Assembly (NCBI GenBank): GCA_039621445.1
Contig: CP154954.1
Span: forward strand, 53,766,155-53,830,154
Length of the DNA stretch: 64,000 bases
Direction of reading: 5' to 3'
Origin: Euglena gracilis
Taxonomy: Eukaryota > Euglenida > Euglenophyceae > Euglenales
Shown: one piece after another, positions 59,201 to 62,010 of the stretch
Numbering within the stretch: the stretch's first letter is position 1
Layout: the number at the start of each line of letters is the position of its first letter
Program-made: the position numbers and the translations under genes
The notes under the pieces: generated by a model
The model's input: the letters and a program-made list of their open reading frames with translations, nothing else
What the model was told of the DNA's origin: nothing
Database searches by the model: none

Positions 59201-62010
59201 TTTGCTTCCTGGAGTTGGTCTATTTTTACCGAGATTTTTTTGCTTGGTCGGAGAGAAATCTGCCGGTCCGAATTTTTTAAGGCATTTTGAGTTGCATTTT
59301 AAGGCTCAGTTTAAGGTTTTTTAAGGCGTTTTTAAAAAAAATAATGTGCCTGCAAACAGCCCACCCTCCTCCTGCACCCTGCAGACTTGGCTGACAAGGT
59401 GCGCAACCACCAGGTGGAGCTCAAGGAATACGTCATCACCAAATCCCTCACCAAAGCCCCAGAGCAATATGCAGACCGAGCCATTCACCGGGCCTTCTTA
59501 TGCCAACCCCCCCTAAGGCCACAATTCCACAGAAGAAGTGTTGATTGCTTGGTCAAAAGGGGATTGGGTTGCTTTTCAGTTAAACCAATCTTCTTTTGCT
59601 TTCAGGAAAGGAAGATTCTAAGCCCAGAAATGGTGCAGTTGACATGTCTGTGACAGAAGAGGATTAAGGTGACATTTGCATCGTTTGGTTGCACAAAATT
59701 CAAGATCAGGCTTAAGTTGAAGTTACGGCCGACCCCACCCTTGGGGGGTGGCACTCCACTCAGGTCCATTTACCCTATGGGGCACATGGCTGAGGCACTC
59801 CAATCACCTCTACCTCCCCCGAGGGATTGTCAAAATATAACCTGTTTGCATCCCCATTGCATGTTGCGAGGGGGATCCGGACCCGCCTCCCTCCCCTCAT
59901 TGGCCGATTCCAAAATGGCCAAAACTAATTCTGGCGCTGCGTGCAGGGCTGTACGGGAATTGAAACCCTATGGGTGGTGGGGGGGTCGATCCCCCACCCC
60001 TTGTTGTATATCCGGGGGTGCCGATTTTTGCCAAAATGTTCATTCTGCCGAAGGAATTTTTCCTTGGGCGGTGCCTTGGGTGTTGGGGAGGGGGAGTTTG
60101 CAGCCCCCCAAGCCACCAAGCCTTCCCGAACAGCCCAGGCTGTGTGCTGGGAAGTCCAAAATAACGCCTCTTCCCATTCGATCTTGAGCATATAACACAT
60201 TTTTTTTGCTGTCTTTGGTATTCTCCACATCAAAAACATGTTCAATAATTTCGAAGGACGGGCGTTTTTTTATGTTTTATTTTCAGAGAAAACGAGAGAT
60301 TTTTTGTCCTGGTATCGGCCCTCAGGCCGGCCAAAGAACCGACAGTTTTCCCGGTCATCATTGTTCCACGGCAGGATGGGGGGCAACACTCCACCTCTCC
60401 ACCCCACCACATGTTGGGAGGTGGGTCCAGACCCTCCCCCTCAGGGTTTCACACATCTCCCGGCCCCCCCTGCTTCTCTGGTGATCTGCAGTCGTGGGGG
60501 GGGGTGATGACTGACAGATTGGTTCAGGGCGGCCTCTGCCAGCCCCATGTGCAGGTCGCCTTGAGGATGAAGGAACAGAAGCAGTCAGTCCAAACCCACG
60601 ATTTGATCCCGTACATCATCTGCGACTCCGAGAGCATCAATCCAGAGGTGATGCCCTTTGCCCCGCAGTGCCGGGGAGTCTCTCCCCAGACCCCTGTCGT
60701 TTGCACCCTCGCCACCTCGCCACCACCTCAAGCAGCATATGGGCTCTTTTTCTGGTTTTGAATTGCTTTTCTTTGTGAATTATTTTGTCGCAGGCGGAGA
60801 TCAGGGTGCTGGCCCTGGACGGCATGAACCGCAGCGCAATGGTTGAGTTTCTCTTTCCCGCGTTCGTTTTCACAGGTGTTGAGGGTCAAGTCGGATTTCG
60901 ACAAGTCCAAGTTGGCCAACAAGGCGTTCCATTATGACGAGGTCCGCAACCCCGCCCTGGGGCTGAAGCCGGATCTTGAGTGGTACCTGGCCACCCAGAT
61001 CCATCCCCCCGTGGCCCGGCTCTGTGAGCAAATCCAAGGTGTGTCGGCGCAAGGCAGGGTCTGAGTCATCAACGCTGCTCGGGGGAGGAGCGGACAACAT
61101 AATTCCATTTGGATTGTTTTTCATGAACACTCCCAAAGTGAATTCTCGTGTCCTCTGCAGTTTCCAACATCCAAGGTTTTTAAAGGTGTACACAAGCAAA
61201 AAAAAATTTCACAGGTGTTATCTTGTTTTTCCAGAAGCATCTTAGAGATCGTATATTGAATTTATCAGCATATAATCTTGGATCTCCTCGCTCATCAAAA
61301 CATTATGTGGCTTTATGTTCCATTTCAAATGCCATCACCAGGCTTCTTTTTGAAGTGCTATGGGCAGGCGGGGGGGGGGGGGGCATTTTTCGAACCCGGG
61401 GGGGGGGGGCGGGTTTTTTGTGGTGCGCAGTCAGCATTATTTTTAAGGCAGATTTTCTCAAAGGTTTAAGGCAGTTCAAGGCTTTTTAAGGCGCCATTTT
61501 TGGGGCGGTCCAAGGGCTATCCGGACAATTTTGACCTGAAGATCGGAGCCCCCAGAAATACAGGCCCCGAGGCCTGGGGGGGGGGGGGGGGCGGACCCCC
61601 CCCACCGGCGTGGCGGTTGGGGGGGGGGGTGAAACAAAAAAATTGGGCTGAAAACAGCCCCACAAGCTGCCTTTTTGGAGTTTATCCCTCAAAGAAATAA
61701 TGCCATCAGTGGGGAGAGAGAATCTTCCCTCAATTCCTCTCCTGGATAGAGGAATTTAGGTCCCTCCCCCGGATCCAAGCAATTTTTTTTTTTTTCTGCA
61801 GTGTTTTGGCCAGAAATCAAAAGTTTCACATATTGCCGGGTTTTCATCCTCTTTTGTCAACTTCGCAGGGATGGATTCGCATTACATTGCCGAGACGCTG
61901 GGCCTGCAAGGCAGCCGCTGGGTGGTGCACACCACTGCTGGCATCCATGCACAACCGAGCCTGGAGTACCGCTACACCACCCATCGCTACGATGTTTCCG
62001 ATGAGCAGAG
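13776..62010 (+). CDS. DNA polymerase alpha catalytic subunit, 29 exons, 3' end outside window
   Basis: The gene spans about 48 kb. Its product extends the primase-made RNA-DNA primer at nuclear replication origins and Okazaki fragments, as the large subunit of the Pol alpha-primase complex. Joined exons give about 1160 residues: an acidic N-terminal region, the inactive exonuclease-like domain ([15 protein letters not shown]), motif A ([13 protein letters not shown]), the finger helix ([10 protein letters not shown]), motif B ([13 protein letters not shown]), motif C (YGDTDSV), the KKKY motif, and thumb segments up to [13 protein letters not shown]. Introns are mostly GT-AG and phases agree from exon to exon. 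The conserved extreme N-terminus and the two C-terminal zinc modules were not found. The start is tentative. A processed copy is excluded by the introns. Confidence 0.95.
14162..14268 (+). CDS. Pol alpha exon 2 (acidic segment)
   Basis: Acceptor TCTTCAG, donor GTGTAC. Encodes [16 protein letters not shown] and a further acidic stretch, matching the acidic region that precedes the catalytic part in this family. Phase 0 in, phase 2 out, which fits exon 3. Confidence 0.75.
14405..14963. repeat. Dispersed repeat with C-run/GAGCTATTCCC ends (copy 1)
   Basis: ACCATGCCCC at the left and the inverse at the right bound a block containing CAGCTCACTGTCATGGCAC and AAAATTGACCATTTTTTGCG. A second copy lies at 16958-17318. 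Both lie in intron 2. Long frames across them are proline artefacts. Confidence 0.7.
15840..16265. repeat. Degenerate CCTAATTTGGGTG tandem repeats
   Basis: Units of roughly 20-27 bp with AAATGCCTAATTT recur many times. The same units occur inverted (AAATTAGGCATTTG) at 17540-17845 and again in direct form near 19360-19540. The inverted pair lies inside the 14973-18769 element. Confidence 0.65.
16958..17318. repeat. Dispersed repeat with C-run/GAGCTATTCCC ends (copy 2)
   Basis: Shares GAATAGCTCACTGTCATAGC and CAAAATTGACCATTTTTTGC with the copy at 14405-14963. Its two ends are inverted copies of each other. Confidence 0.7.
17540..17845. repeat. Inverted copy of the CCTAATT array
   Basis: Repeated AAATTAGGCATTT and CCAAAATTGGG units, opposite in orientation to the array at 15840-16265. 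Confidence 0.6.
18770..19703. mobile_element. CARGGTTGACG element, copy 2, with nested insertion
   Basis: The left end CAAGGTTGACGGCTTG and right end AAACGTCAACGCTG match the element at 794-1249. Both ends lie against C runs, so the target duplication cannot be resolved. A 241-bp element (19076-19316) has inserted into it, which explains its greater length. Confidence 0.65.
19076..19316. mobile_element. 241-bp CAGG-type element, perfect 8-bp duplication
   Basis: The left end is CAGGTTTTTTTAGTCGTGG and the right end is CTTAAAAAAAACCCCTG. CCTAAGAC flanks both sides (19068-19075 and 19317-19324). The core carries C/G-run hairpins and ATATACTTTTCGGCGCC. There is no coding sequence. Confidence 0.85.
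19706..19770. repeat. Isolated arm of the GTAGTCGG element family
   Basis: CCGTCTCGCCGACTAGCCACCGA followed by a C run and CAGTCTACTGCC matches the right end of 28557-30185 (30085-30180). It is a solo terminal fragment. Confidence 0.6.
19771..21289. other. Intron 2 repeats, no gene seen
   Basis: The segment holds fragments of CAGGGG/TTTAAGTCGTGGACCCC elements (20030-20060, 20320-20346) and a diverged relative of the 39105 element family with AAGGACCGCCCTG near 20922. No coding exon could be joined to the polymerase. Confidence 0.45.
21290..22300. repeat. GTGACTGACTGG repeat block
   Basis: The block contains GTGACTGACTGGTTTTT at both sides, GGGCAGAACGGGAA near its ends, and two facing copies of AAAGTCCAAATTTTT-type sequence around 21755. 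Related blocks lie at about 15215-15560, 33490-34290 and 41150-42250. Shared ends and internal inversion suggest a large foldback repeat family. Confidence 0.6.
22385..22455 (+). repeat. (GTT)n microsatellite
   Basis: GTTGTTGTT repeats with T-rich interruptions. Similar tracts occur at 42665-42702 and 62017-62050, with AAC repeats at 53635-53665. Confidence 0.85.
22456..23726. other. Rest of intron 2
   Basis: No gene seen. A block at about 22800-23165, with GGTCCACTGGCTGGCCATTTTGC, is an inverted relative of 30480-30830 and 47265-47550. Confidence 0.45.
23727..23886 (+). CDS. Pol alpha exon 3
   Basis: Acceptor TCTCTTGCAG. The exon encodes [13 protein letters not shown] and AGTVYIFGK, the conserved block that opens the structured catalytic part of Pol alpha. 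Enters in phase 2, leaves in phase 0 at AAG|GTCTTC. Confidence 0.9.
23887..25575. other. Intron 3
   Basis: Non-coding. Two similar C/G-run blocks (24490-24560 and 24835-24900) share CCCAGTTTTG and C-run flanks. A CAGGGG-type element remnant lies at about 25026-25200. No other gene seen. Confidence 0.5.
25576..25675 (+). CDS. Pol alpha exon 4
   Basis: Acceptor TTTTTCCAG, donor CAG|GTATTC. Encodes [19 protein letters not shown], the conserved block ending in the LPR motif. Phase 0 in, phase 1 out. Confidence 0.9.
25857..25950. repeat. TGTGTATCGGCAAAAA repeats, left set
   Basis: Two to three copies of GTGTGTATCGGCAAAAAAAA follow CAGACCTTTGTTTGGTGTG. A larger set in the opposite orientation (CCGATACACACCGATACAC) lies at 26437-26635, after CAGACCTCTGTTTAGTGTG. 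The two sets bracket the SAM-like exon. Confidence 0.7.
25975..26172 (+). CDS. SAM-domain-like terminal exon inside intron 4
   Basis: After an acceptor-like CTTGTCCATAG, a 65-codon frame runs to a TGA. It contains [20 protein letters not shown], then [20 protein letters not shown], the helix pattern of sterile alpha motif (SAM) domains: E/D-x-I/L-D at the start, L-x-x-x-D-L/M-x-x-x-G-I in the middle and a basic last helix. SAM domains mediate protein-protein or RNA contacts. It does not fit the polymerase, which reads exon 4 into exon 5 in phase. It is either the last exon of a nested gene or a captured exon. Upstream exons were not identified. Confidence 0.5.
   Translation, partial: FQDLLARTPVLGRFATAFQNEGLDTKEIFPFLSIDDMVRMGIPPGMRRLVEDVKKQISAATSSTP
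26437..26640. repeat. CCGATACACACCGATACAC repeats, right set
   Basis: About seven copies of the GATACACACCGATAC unit separated by T runs, inverted relative to the set at 25857-25950. Confidence 0.75.
26641..28123. other. Rest of intron 4
   Basis: C-run repeats with CTCGCCACGCCATTT-type units near 26875-26985 and a short ATGT microsatellite at 27305-27330. No other gene recognised. Confidence 0.5.
28124..28238 (+). CDS. Pol alpha exon 5
   Basis: Acceptor CTTGCACCAG, donor ACAG|GTCTTA. Encodes [20 protein letters not shown] and then MKAVDR. It aligns with the family segment just before the YAFE block. Starts by completing a codon from exon 4 (phase 1) and leaves in phase 2, exactly as exon 6 needs. 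Confidence 0.88.
28557..30185. mobile_element. 1.63-kb element with GTAGTGGGTAGTCGG arms and internal array
   Basis: The left arm starts near GGTAGACTGGGGGG and carries TAGTCGGCCGACTAGTCGGC repeats. The right arm is the inverse, ending CCCCCCAGTCTACC. Inside each arm lie ACGGGTCAAAACCACCGACT and TTTTAAGCCCC, inverted between sides. Between the arms lies the seven-copy array at 28973-29672. No transposase and no clear target duplication were found. A disrupted copy occupies 14973-18769 and an isolated arm lies at 19706. Confidence 0.8.
28973..29672 (+). repeat. Tandem array, seven units of ~108-123 bp
   Basis: GGGATTTTGTTATTTGAGGG starts units at 28973, 29096, 29204, 29316, 29433, 29541 and 29659. 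Each unit then has a G run, a C run, and AAAGTGAGCCACAAAAACGA followed by a TATGTTGCCAACACAGAA block. Units differ mainly in G/C-run length. Confidence 0.92.
30203..30465. mobile_element. 263-bp CAGGCTTC element, perfect 8-bp duplication
   Basis: The ends are CAGGCTTCTTTTTAAG and CTTAAAAAGAAGCCTG, exact inverses. CTGGACAC flanks both (30195-30202 and 30466-30473). The core holds long C/G runs and CGGCGTGAAGCGCCG. It lies 18 bp after the 28557-30185 element. Confidence 0.88.
30480..30830. repeat. TTTAAATTTGGCTGGTGGAA repeat block
   Basis: Contains GGCTGGTGGAAATCCC, CCCATTTTGG, TCCTCATTTCCGCCTTGGTG and GGCCAGCCAGTGGACCCC. A close relative lies at 47265-47550 and an inverted one at 22800-23165. 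Confidence 0.6.
31136..31235 (-). tRNA. tRNA-Ala(TGC)-like remnant
   Basis: On the - strand there is an anticodon arm CCTGCTTTGCACGCGGG with a 5-bp stem and a 7-nt loop carrying TGC. A T-arm GGTTCAATTCC (Pol III B-box type) and an acceptor-like TGCATCCC follow. The D arm and the 5' acceptor strand do not fold: extra bases separate GAACG from the anticodon arm. I read it as a degenerate tRNA or tRNA-derived repeat, not a working gene. Confidence 0.35.
31370..31810. repeat. AATAATA / C-run foldback block
   Basis: CCCCAAATAATAATAA is repeated. The block ends with GGGGTATTATTTGGGG, an inverse of CCCCCCAAATAGTACCCC. The sequence is non-coding and resembles other C-run foldbacks. Confidence 0.5.
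31811..33489. other. Middle of intron 5, no gene recognised
   Basis: Open frames of fairly normal composition exist on both strands around 32640-33180. Neither matches a family I know and no pair of splice sites joins them. A paired block near 32060-32150 resembles 30840-30930 in inverse orientation (GGTACCCCCC, AAAACAAAACCCAACCTTG). Confidence 0.35.
33490..34290. repeat. GTGACTGACTGG repeat block (copy)
   Basis: Shares GGGCAGAACGGGAATCGGCC, the CCCCACCACC runs, CCCATATAGG-type text and GTGACTGACTGGCTTCCC with the block at 21290-22300. Confidence 0.6.
34295..34348 (+). CDS. Exon-like segment in intron 5, unknown
   Basis: The segment reads [18 protein letters not shown] and ends at a near-ideal donor CAG|GTGAGG. 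A second short acceptor-donor segment follows at about 34536-34565 (TTTCAG ... CTG|GTAAGG, reading [11 protein letters not shown]). I recognise neither. They may be exons of a nested gene or chance splice-like signals. Confidence 0.22.
34826..34854 (+). repeat. (GT)n microsatellite
   Basis: About 14 GT units within a T-rich intron 5 stretch. Confidence 0.9.
35210..35283 (+). CDS. Pol alpha exon 6
   Basis: Acceptor TGTTTCTACAG, donor GTGTGT. Encodes [20 protein letters not shown], matching the YAFE block of Pol alpha. Phase 2 in, phase 1 out. Confidence 0.9.
35480..35549 (+). CDS. Pol alpha exon 7
   Basis: Acceptor CTGCCCCAG, donor AG|GTGCTT. Encodes [20 protein letters not shown], the segment before the LELL block. 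Phase 1 in, phase 2 out. Confidence 0.85.
35664..36019. mobile_element. 356-bp CAGGCGG element in intron 7
   Basis: The left end is CAGGCGGTTTTTTAGTCGG and the right end is GTTGGTAAAAAACAGCCTG. The flanking 8 bp are GGCGCACC and GTCGCACC, 7 of 8 identical. The centre is a long palindrome around GGCGCCTTCGGCGCC with GCCCTAGCACAACCC on both arms. Relatives lie near 40745-40946 and 51170-51505. Confidence 0.75.
36020..37208. other. Rest of intron 7
   Basis: Non-coding. It holds poly-T/GCAG tracts (36905-37030) and a repeated GCCGCAGCCG ... CGTGGGCTAAA pair near 37050-37110. An element-like right end (GGTCTTTAAAAAAAAACCCTG) lies near 37170, but I could not pair it with a left end. Confidence 0.5.
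37209..37299 (+). CDS. Pol alpha exon 8
   Basis: Acceptor CTCCGCTCAG, donor CAG|GTTGTT. Encodes [20 protein letters not shown], a strongly conserved Pol alpha block. Phase 2 in, phase 0 out; an upstream GTAATC donor would break the phase. Confidence 0.93.
37300..37941. other. Intron 8
   Basis: No recognisable gene or element in this 642-nt intron. Confidence 0.5.
37942..38119 (+). CDS. Pol alpha exon 9
   Basis: Acceptor TTGTTTGCAG, donor GAAG|GTATGT. Encodes [19 protein letters not shown], then [15 protein letters not shown] and [13 protein letters not shown]. This is the start of the exonuclease-like domain. Phase 0 in, phase 1 out. Confidence 0.95.
38305..38510. repeat. TTTGTGTTCACCAAAAA degenerate repeats
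   Basis: Several 30-40-nt units with TTGTTTTCACCAAAAATAA. Further copies flank the element at 39105-40137 (39050-39104 and 40138-40262). Confidence 0.65.
38511..39104. other. Intron 9, left part
   Basis: AT-rich sequence without gene, ending in the repeat units that the next element interrupted. Confidence 0.5.
39105..40137. mobile_element. 1.03-kb CAGGGCGG element with a nested second element
   Basis: The ends are CAGGGCGGTCC and GAACCGCCCTG, flanked by GTGCTCAC on both sides (39097-39104 and 40138-40145), a perfect 8-bp duplication. At about 39372 a CATACATCTCTCTAAGG end begins, with the same core as the complete element at 54088-54545, so one element sits inside another. There is no transposase. 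Confidence 0.85.
40323..40390 (+). CDS. Pol alpha exon 10
   Basis: Acceptor TATTTTCCTCAG, donor ACC|GTATGT. Encodes [20 protein letters not shown], which fits the variable loop before the FPY block. Phase 1 in, phase 0 out. Confidence 0.85.
40553..40945. repeat. ~110-bp direct duplication and G-run element
   Basis: TTATTCAATCAGGGTCA, then GGTCAACA and GGGATTTTTTTTTAAGCTGG occur twice (40553-40640 and 40663-40745). A roughly 40-G run and a right end GTTGGTAAAAAAAAAGCCTG follow. Related to the 35664-36019 element. Confidence 0.65.
41150..42250. repeat. GTGACTGACTGG-type repeat block (copy)
   Basis: Carries AGTCAGTCACTTTTTCCC, GGGCAGAACGGGAAGG and AAACGGGGATTTTGGCC, inverted or direct relatives of 21290-22300. 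A 37-bp direct duplication GGCTGGCTTGCAGCTGGACC lies at 41606-41680. Confidence 0.55.
42425..42513 (+). CDS. Pol alpha exon 11
   Basis: Acceptor CCCCTCTGCAG, donor AAG|GTATTT. Encodes [20 protein letters not shown], then EQTEKALLT. The FPY motif and the following E-x-x-LL are conserved in the exonuclease-like domain. Phase 0 in, phase 2 out. Confidence 0.92.
42725..42868 (+). CDS. Pol alpha exon 12
   Basis: Acceptor TCTTTTTCAG, donor CCA|GTATGG. Encodes [20 protein letters not shown], then LLHRLAANN and WSRIGKLRL. This is the Exo II-like DPD-IVGHN block. Phase 2 in, phase 2 out. Confidence 0.96.
42869..43885. other. Intron 12, left part
   Basis: No gene recognised; a C-run hairpin element remnant with CGGCGCGAAGTGCCG lies near 43755. 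Confidence 0.5.
43886..43914. repeat. (TA)n microsatellite
   Basis: About 14 TA units directly beside the inverted copy of the AATGCGCAAA repeat. Confidence 0.9.
43915..44310. repeat. Inverted copy of interspersed repeat family 1
   Basis: TTTTTGCGCATTTTTGCGCA arrays and CCAAATTTGGTGCCATTTTT are the reverse complement of 100-580. Microsatellite TA repeats adjoin its left end, as for retroposed or DNA elements that prefer AT targets. Confidence 0.8.
44675..44780 (+). CDS. Pol alpha exon 13
   Basis: Acceptor TGTCTCCTCAG, donor CGG|GTTTGT. Encodes [16 protein letters not shown], then [14 protein letters not shown], matching the MPRL and GRLLCDTYL blocks. Phase 2 in, phase 0 out. Confidence 0.95.
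44822..45111. mobile_element. 290-bp CAGGGCG element, perfect 8-bp duplication
   Basis: The left end is CAGGGCGTCC and the right end is GACCGCCCTG. GTTTCACA flanks both (44814-44821 and 45112-45119). The body has CTTAAGGACCCC and CATTGAGTGTGCTGGGACGG, shared with 39105-40137 and 56345-56658. It sits only 41 bp inside intron 13. Confidence 0.88.
45329..45541. mobile_element. 213-bp CAGGGG element, perfect 8-bp duplication
   Basis: The ends are CAGGGGTTTTTTTAATCGTGG and CTTAAAAAACACCCCTG. GTGTGTAC flanks both (45321-45328 and 45542-45549). Same family as 19076-19316 and 45781-46092. Confidence 0.88.
45781..46092. mobile_element. 312-bp CAGGG element, perfect 8-bp duplication
   Basis: The ends are CAGGGATTTTTTTAAG and CTTAAAAAAACCCCTG. 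GTCGGCGG flanks both (45773-45780 and 46093-46100). The core has long G/C runs and GGCGCCGCAGGCGCC. Confidence 0.88.
46224..46365 (+). CDS. Pol alpha exon 14
   Basis: Acceptor CCATTGACAG, donor GAGG|GTGTGT. Encodes [20 protein letters not shown], then a variable acidic stretch. It matches the KEVSYSL-type block. Phase 0 in, phase 1 out. Confidence 0.92.
46427..46817. repeat. TTTTTAAGGC repeat block (copy 1)
   Basis: The block carries TTAAGGCATTTAAGGCATTT, CCAGGGCGG, TTTTGATTTTGCACGTGGTCC, CAATGTTC and TTCTTCCTGGAGTTGG, and ends with TTAAAAAATAATG. Copies lie at 59033-59346 and partly at 50640-50930. Copies at 59033 and 61433 begin CATTATTT. Confidence 0.65.
47030..47147 (+). CDS. Pol alpha exon 15
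   Basis: Acceptor TTCTCGCTCAG, donor CTCTG|GTGCGC. Encodes [20 protein letters not shown], then [13 protein letters not shown], matching the LPLT-x-x-LTN-x-GNLW block. Phase 1 in, phase 2 out. Confidence 0.95.
47265..47550. repeat. AAATTTGGCTAGTGGAAATCC repeat block
   Basis: Relative of 30480-30830, with GGCTAGTGGAAATCC, TGTCCATTTTGG and AACCCTCATGTCCACCTCGG shared. Lies in intron 15. Confidence 0.6.
47623..47777 (+). CDS. Pol alpha exon 16
   Basis: Acceptor TCTGTTCCCCAG, donor GCAG|GTTTGT. Encodes [20 protein letters not shown], then [11 protein letters not shown], followed by an acidic spacer. Phase 2 in, phase 1 out. Confidence 0.96.
47778..48367. other. Intron 16
   Basis: Non-coding, 590 nt. 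No element ends could be paired. Confidence 0.5.
48368..48480 (+). CDS. Pol alpha exon 17 (motif A)
   Basis: Acceptor TTTTCAACTCAG, donor CAG|GTGCCG. Encodes [20 protein letters not shown], then [12 protein letters not shown]. The aspartate of [10 protein letters not shown] binds catalytic metal. Phase 1 in, phase 0 out. Confidence 0.97.
48612..48662 (+). CDS. Pol alpha exon 18
   Basis: Acceptor GTCCCCTGCAG. Encodes [17 protein letters not shown]. The first 11 residues match the conserved EYN-CFTTV block after motif A. The donor GTTGTT is weak and the exact end is uncertain. Confidence 0.85.
48695..48766 (+). CDS. Candidate duplicated finger exon
   Basis: Bounded by GTCCCAG and CAG|GTTTTT, 24 codons in phase 0: [20 protein letters not shown], then AEKQ. 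It resembles the end of exon 19 (VPKG, IL, LV, LAQEK), the finger helix of B-family polymerases. It is only 32 nt from exon 18, too close for a normal intron, so it is more likely an alternative or relic copy than a constitutive exon. Confidence 0.3.
48837..49625. other. Intron 18, exon-like stretch and C/G-rich DNA
   Basis: From about 48843 to 49064 one frame is open with mixed residues ([20 protein letters not shown], then [14 protein letters not shown]), after an acceptor-like TTTGCCAG. It does not match Pol alpha. The stretch could be a relic exon. The rest is non-coding. Confidence 0.35.
49626..50208 (+). repeat. ~580-bp TG/GC compound microsatellite
   Basis: Nearly pure TG repeats interrupted by CG steps (TGCGTGCG, TGTGCG). 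All three frames are free of stops on the + strand and also on the - strand, giving spurious 250-330-codon frames of Cys-Val or Thr-His. It ends 77 bp before exon 19 of the polymerase and could act as Z-DNA-forming sequence. Confidence 0.97.
50286..50432 (+). CDS. Pol alpha exon 19 (finger helix)
   Basis: Acceptor GTCGCTTGCAG (alternative acceptors lie up to 50 nt upstream in the same frame), donor AAG|GTATCA. Encodes [20 protein letters not shown], then AQEK, matching the VLPELL-x-x-LV-x-RR finger region. Phase 0 at both sides. Confidence 0.92.
50433..52106. other. Intron 19
   Basis: Contains a relative of the TTTTTAAGGC block (50640-50930), a TTAGGG tract (51008-51032), a GGGT tract at 51142-51162, and a CAGCC/GTTTTTTAGTCGGG element at about 51172-51503 flanked by GTGGGTG repeats. 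No gene. Confidence 0.55.
51008..51032 (+). repeat. Short TTAGGG tract
   Basis: Four consecutive TTAGGG units followed by TTGGGG. It is the telomeric repeat of many eukaryotes but very short here, and most likely interstitial. Confidence 0.7.
52107..52193 (+). CDS. Pol alpha exon 20 (motif B)
   Basis: Acceptor TTGACTCAG. Encodes [20 protein letters not shown], then SIYGCLGFQ, motif B that holds incoming dNTP. The 3' border fits CAG|GCAGAA, a GC donor, since the next exon must start in phase 0. Confidence 0.96.
52423..52503 (+). CDS. Pol alpha exon 21
   Basis: Acceptor GTGGAGGCAG. Encodes [20 protein letters not shown], then LTNTVEL, the SRFYA ... GRE block after motif B. The donor is a weak GTTCCA in phase 0. 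Confidence 0.92.
52628..52741 (+). CDS. Pol alpha exon 22 (motif C)
   Basis: Encodes [20 protein letters not shown] and a variable stretch ending MANAIKK. YGDTDS is motif C with two catalytic carboxylates. The start is chosen after CTCAGGGAAG for phase; an acceptor 5 nt upstream is possible. Donor AAG|GTGTCC, phase 0. Confidence 0.93.
53379..53516 (+). CDS. Pol alpha exon 23
   Basis: Acceptor CCGTGCCCAG. Encodes [20 protein letters not shown], then [13 protein letters not shown]. This is the LEID-DG-x-x-K and KKKYA motif region that contacts the template-primer. The 3' border after FIHQ (GTTTGA) is weak and not phase-matched to exon 24. Confidence 0.9.
53517..54087. other. Intron 23, left part
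   Basis: No gene seen; a short AAC/CAA microsatellite lies at 53635-53665. Confidence 0.5.
54088..54545. mobile_element. 458-bp CATACATCTC element, perfect 8-bp duplication
   Basis: The ends are CATACATCTCTCTAAGG and CCTTAAAGAGATGTATG. CTCCGGAC flanks both (54080-54087 and 54546-54553). The core has GCAGCCAGCCCCGATTTGGG, C/G runs and GGCGCAAAGCGCC. Its right end lies about 45 bp from exon 24. A truncated copy is nested at 39372, a diverged one lies at 62297-62635. Confidence 0.9.
54591..54681 (+). CDS. Pol alpha exon 24
   Basis: Encodes [20 protein letters not shown], then CGLSQ, the conserved KGLD-x-VRRDW block of the thumb boundary. The start after GGGGCAG is tentative. The end fits CAG|GCCACC, or alternatively GCT|GTGATG at 54700. 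Confidence 0.88.
54682..56344. other. Intron 24, left part
   Basis: Repeat-derived. A block at 54955-55400 with C/G runs is related to 63290-63690. Four GGGT units lie at 55688-55708. Degenerate TTTGGCCA / TGGCCAAAAG repeats, facing each other, fill 55930-56300. Confidence 0.5.
56345..56658. mobile_element. 314-bp CAGGGCGG element, perfect 8-bp duplication
   Basis: The ends are CAGGGCGGTCTTTAAGG and CTTAAGGGCCGCCCTG. AGCAGCGC flanks both (56337-56344 and 56659-56666). The body has TGGGATTTGAACGGGGGC and GAGTGTGCTGGGACAGCGGA, shared with 44822-45111 and 39105-40137. Confidence 0.9.
56659..57198. other. Intron 24, right part
   Basis: Contains GCCGGCTGCGGCCGGC-type palindromes near 56772 and C/G runs. 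No gene. Confidence 0.5.
57199..57306 (+). CDS. Pol alpha exon 25
   Basis: Acceptor CATCTGCAG, donor CAG|GTGTGC. Encodes [20 protein letters not shown], then [10 protein letters not shown]. It aligns with the thumb helix after RRDW. Alignment length would fit better if the exon began at 57223 after CATCAAAG. Phase 1 out. Confidence 0.85.
57475..58487. mobile_element. Tc1/mariner-type transposon, ~1.0 kb
   Basis: Inverted ends of about 95 bp (57475-57573 and 58391-58487) read TCTGCAACATAAG, then GTTTTTGCGCA twice, and CAGGGGCTG farther in. Inside, on the - strand, is a broken DDE transposase. TA is present outside the left end but not clearly outside the right. The element lies antisense in polymerase intron 25. 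Confidence 0.85.
57661..58310 (-). pseudogene. Tc1/mariner transposase, frameshifted
   Basis: The C-terminal half reads [14 protein letters not shown], then [20 protein letters not shown], and in another frame [11 protein letters not shown] and ARGAHTKY before a TAG. These are the second D (QQDGA) and the final E (NPVE) of a DDE catalytic core at about DD34E spacing, as in Tc1-like enzymes. At least one frameshift (near 57885) and an unclear first D region break it. The N-terminal DNA-binding domain is absent. The copy is inactive. Confidence 0.88.
58488..59384. other. Intron 25, right part
   Basis: No gene. Contains the second TTTTTAAGGC block at 59033-59346, which shares TGATTTTGCACGTGGTCC with 46427-46817. 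Confidence 0.55.
59385..59479 (+). CDS. Pol alpha exon 26
   Basis: Acceptor CACCCTGCAG. Encodes [20 protein letters not shown], then [10 protein letters not shown]. The Y-I-T-K-x-LTK-x-P block is conserved. Phase 1 in. No GT follows; CGA|GCCATT would be a GC donor that keeps phase 0 with exon 27. Confidence 0.9.
59480..60527. other. Intron 26
   Basis: Non-coding. Repeat blocks with CCTATGGGTGGTGGGGGG and CCTCTACCTCC-like tracts. No gene. Confidence 0.5.
60528..60647 (+). CDS. Pol alpha exon 27
   Basis: Acceptor ATTGGTTCAG, donor GAG|GTGATG. Encodes [16 protein letters not shown] and [15 protein letters not shown]. The QPHVQVAL block is a Pol alpha signature. Phase 0 on both sides. Confidence 0.93.
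60794..60841 (+). CDS. Candidate small exon of pol alpha
   Basis: Between TTTGTCGCAG and ATG|GTTGAG a 16-codon phase-0 segment reads [16 protein letters not shown]. Including it would keep the frame, but only 34 nt separate it from exon 28 and related proteins need no residues here. It may be an alternative exon or chance. Confidence 0.25.
60876..61038 (+). CDS. Pol alpha exon 28
   Basis: Acceptor TCGTTTTCACAG, donor AAG|GTGTGT. Encodes [20 protein letters not shown], then [18 protein letters not shown]. The YY/YL-x-x-QIHP-x-VARLC block is a Pol alpha thumb signature. Phase 0 in, phase 1 out. Confidence 0.95.
61039..61868. other. Intron 28
   Basis: Contains a CATTATTTTTAAGGC block (61433-61699, ending AAAGAAATAATG) and C/G runs. 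No gene. Confidence 0.5.
61869..62010 (+). CDS. Pol alpha exon 29, last visible
   Basis: Acceptor TCAACTTCGCAG, donor AGAG|GTGCTC. Encodes [17 protein letters not shown] and a stretch ending YDVSDEQR. It matches the IA-x-x-LGL segment leading to the C-terminal zinc modules. Phase 1 in, phase 2 out, so more exons must follow to the right. Confidence 0.88.
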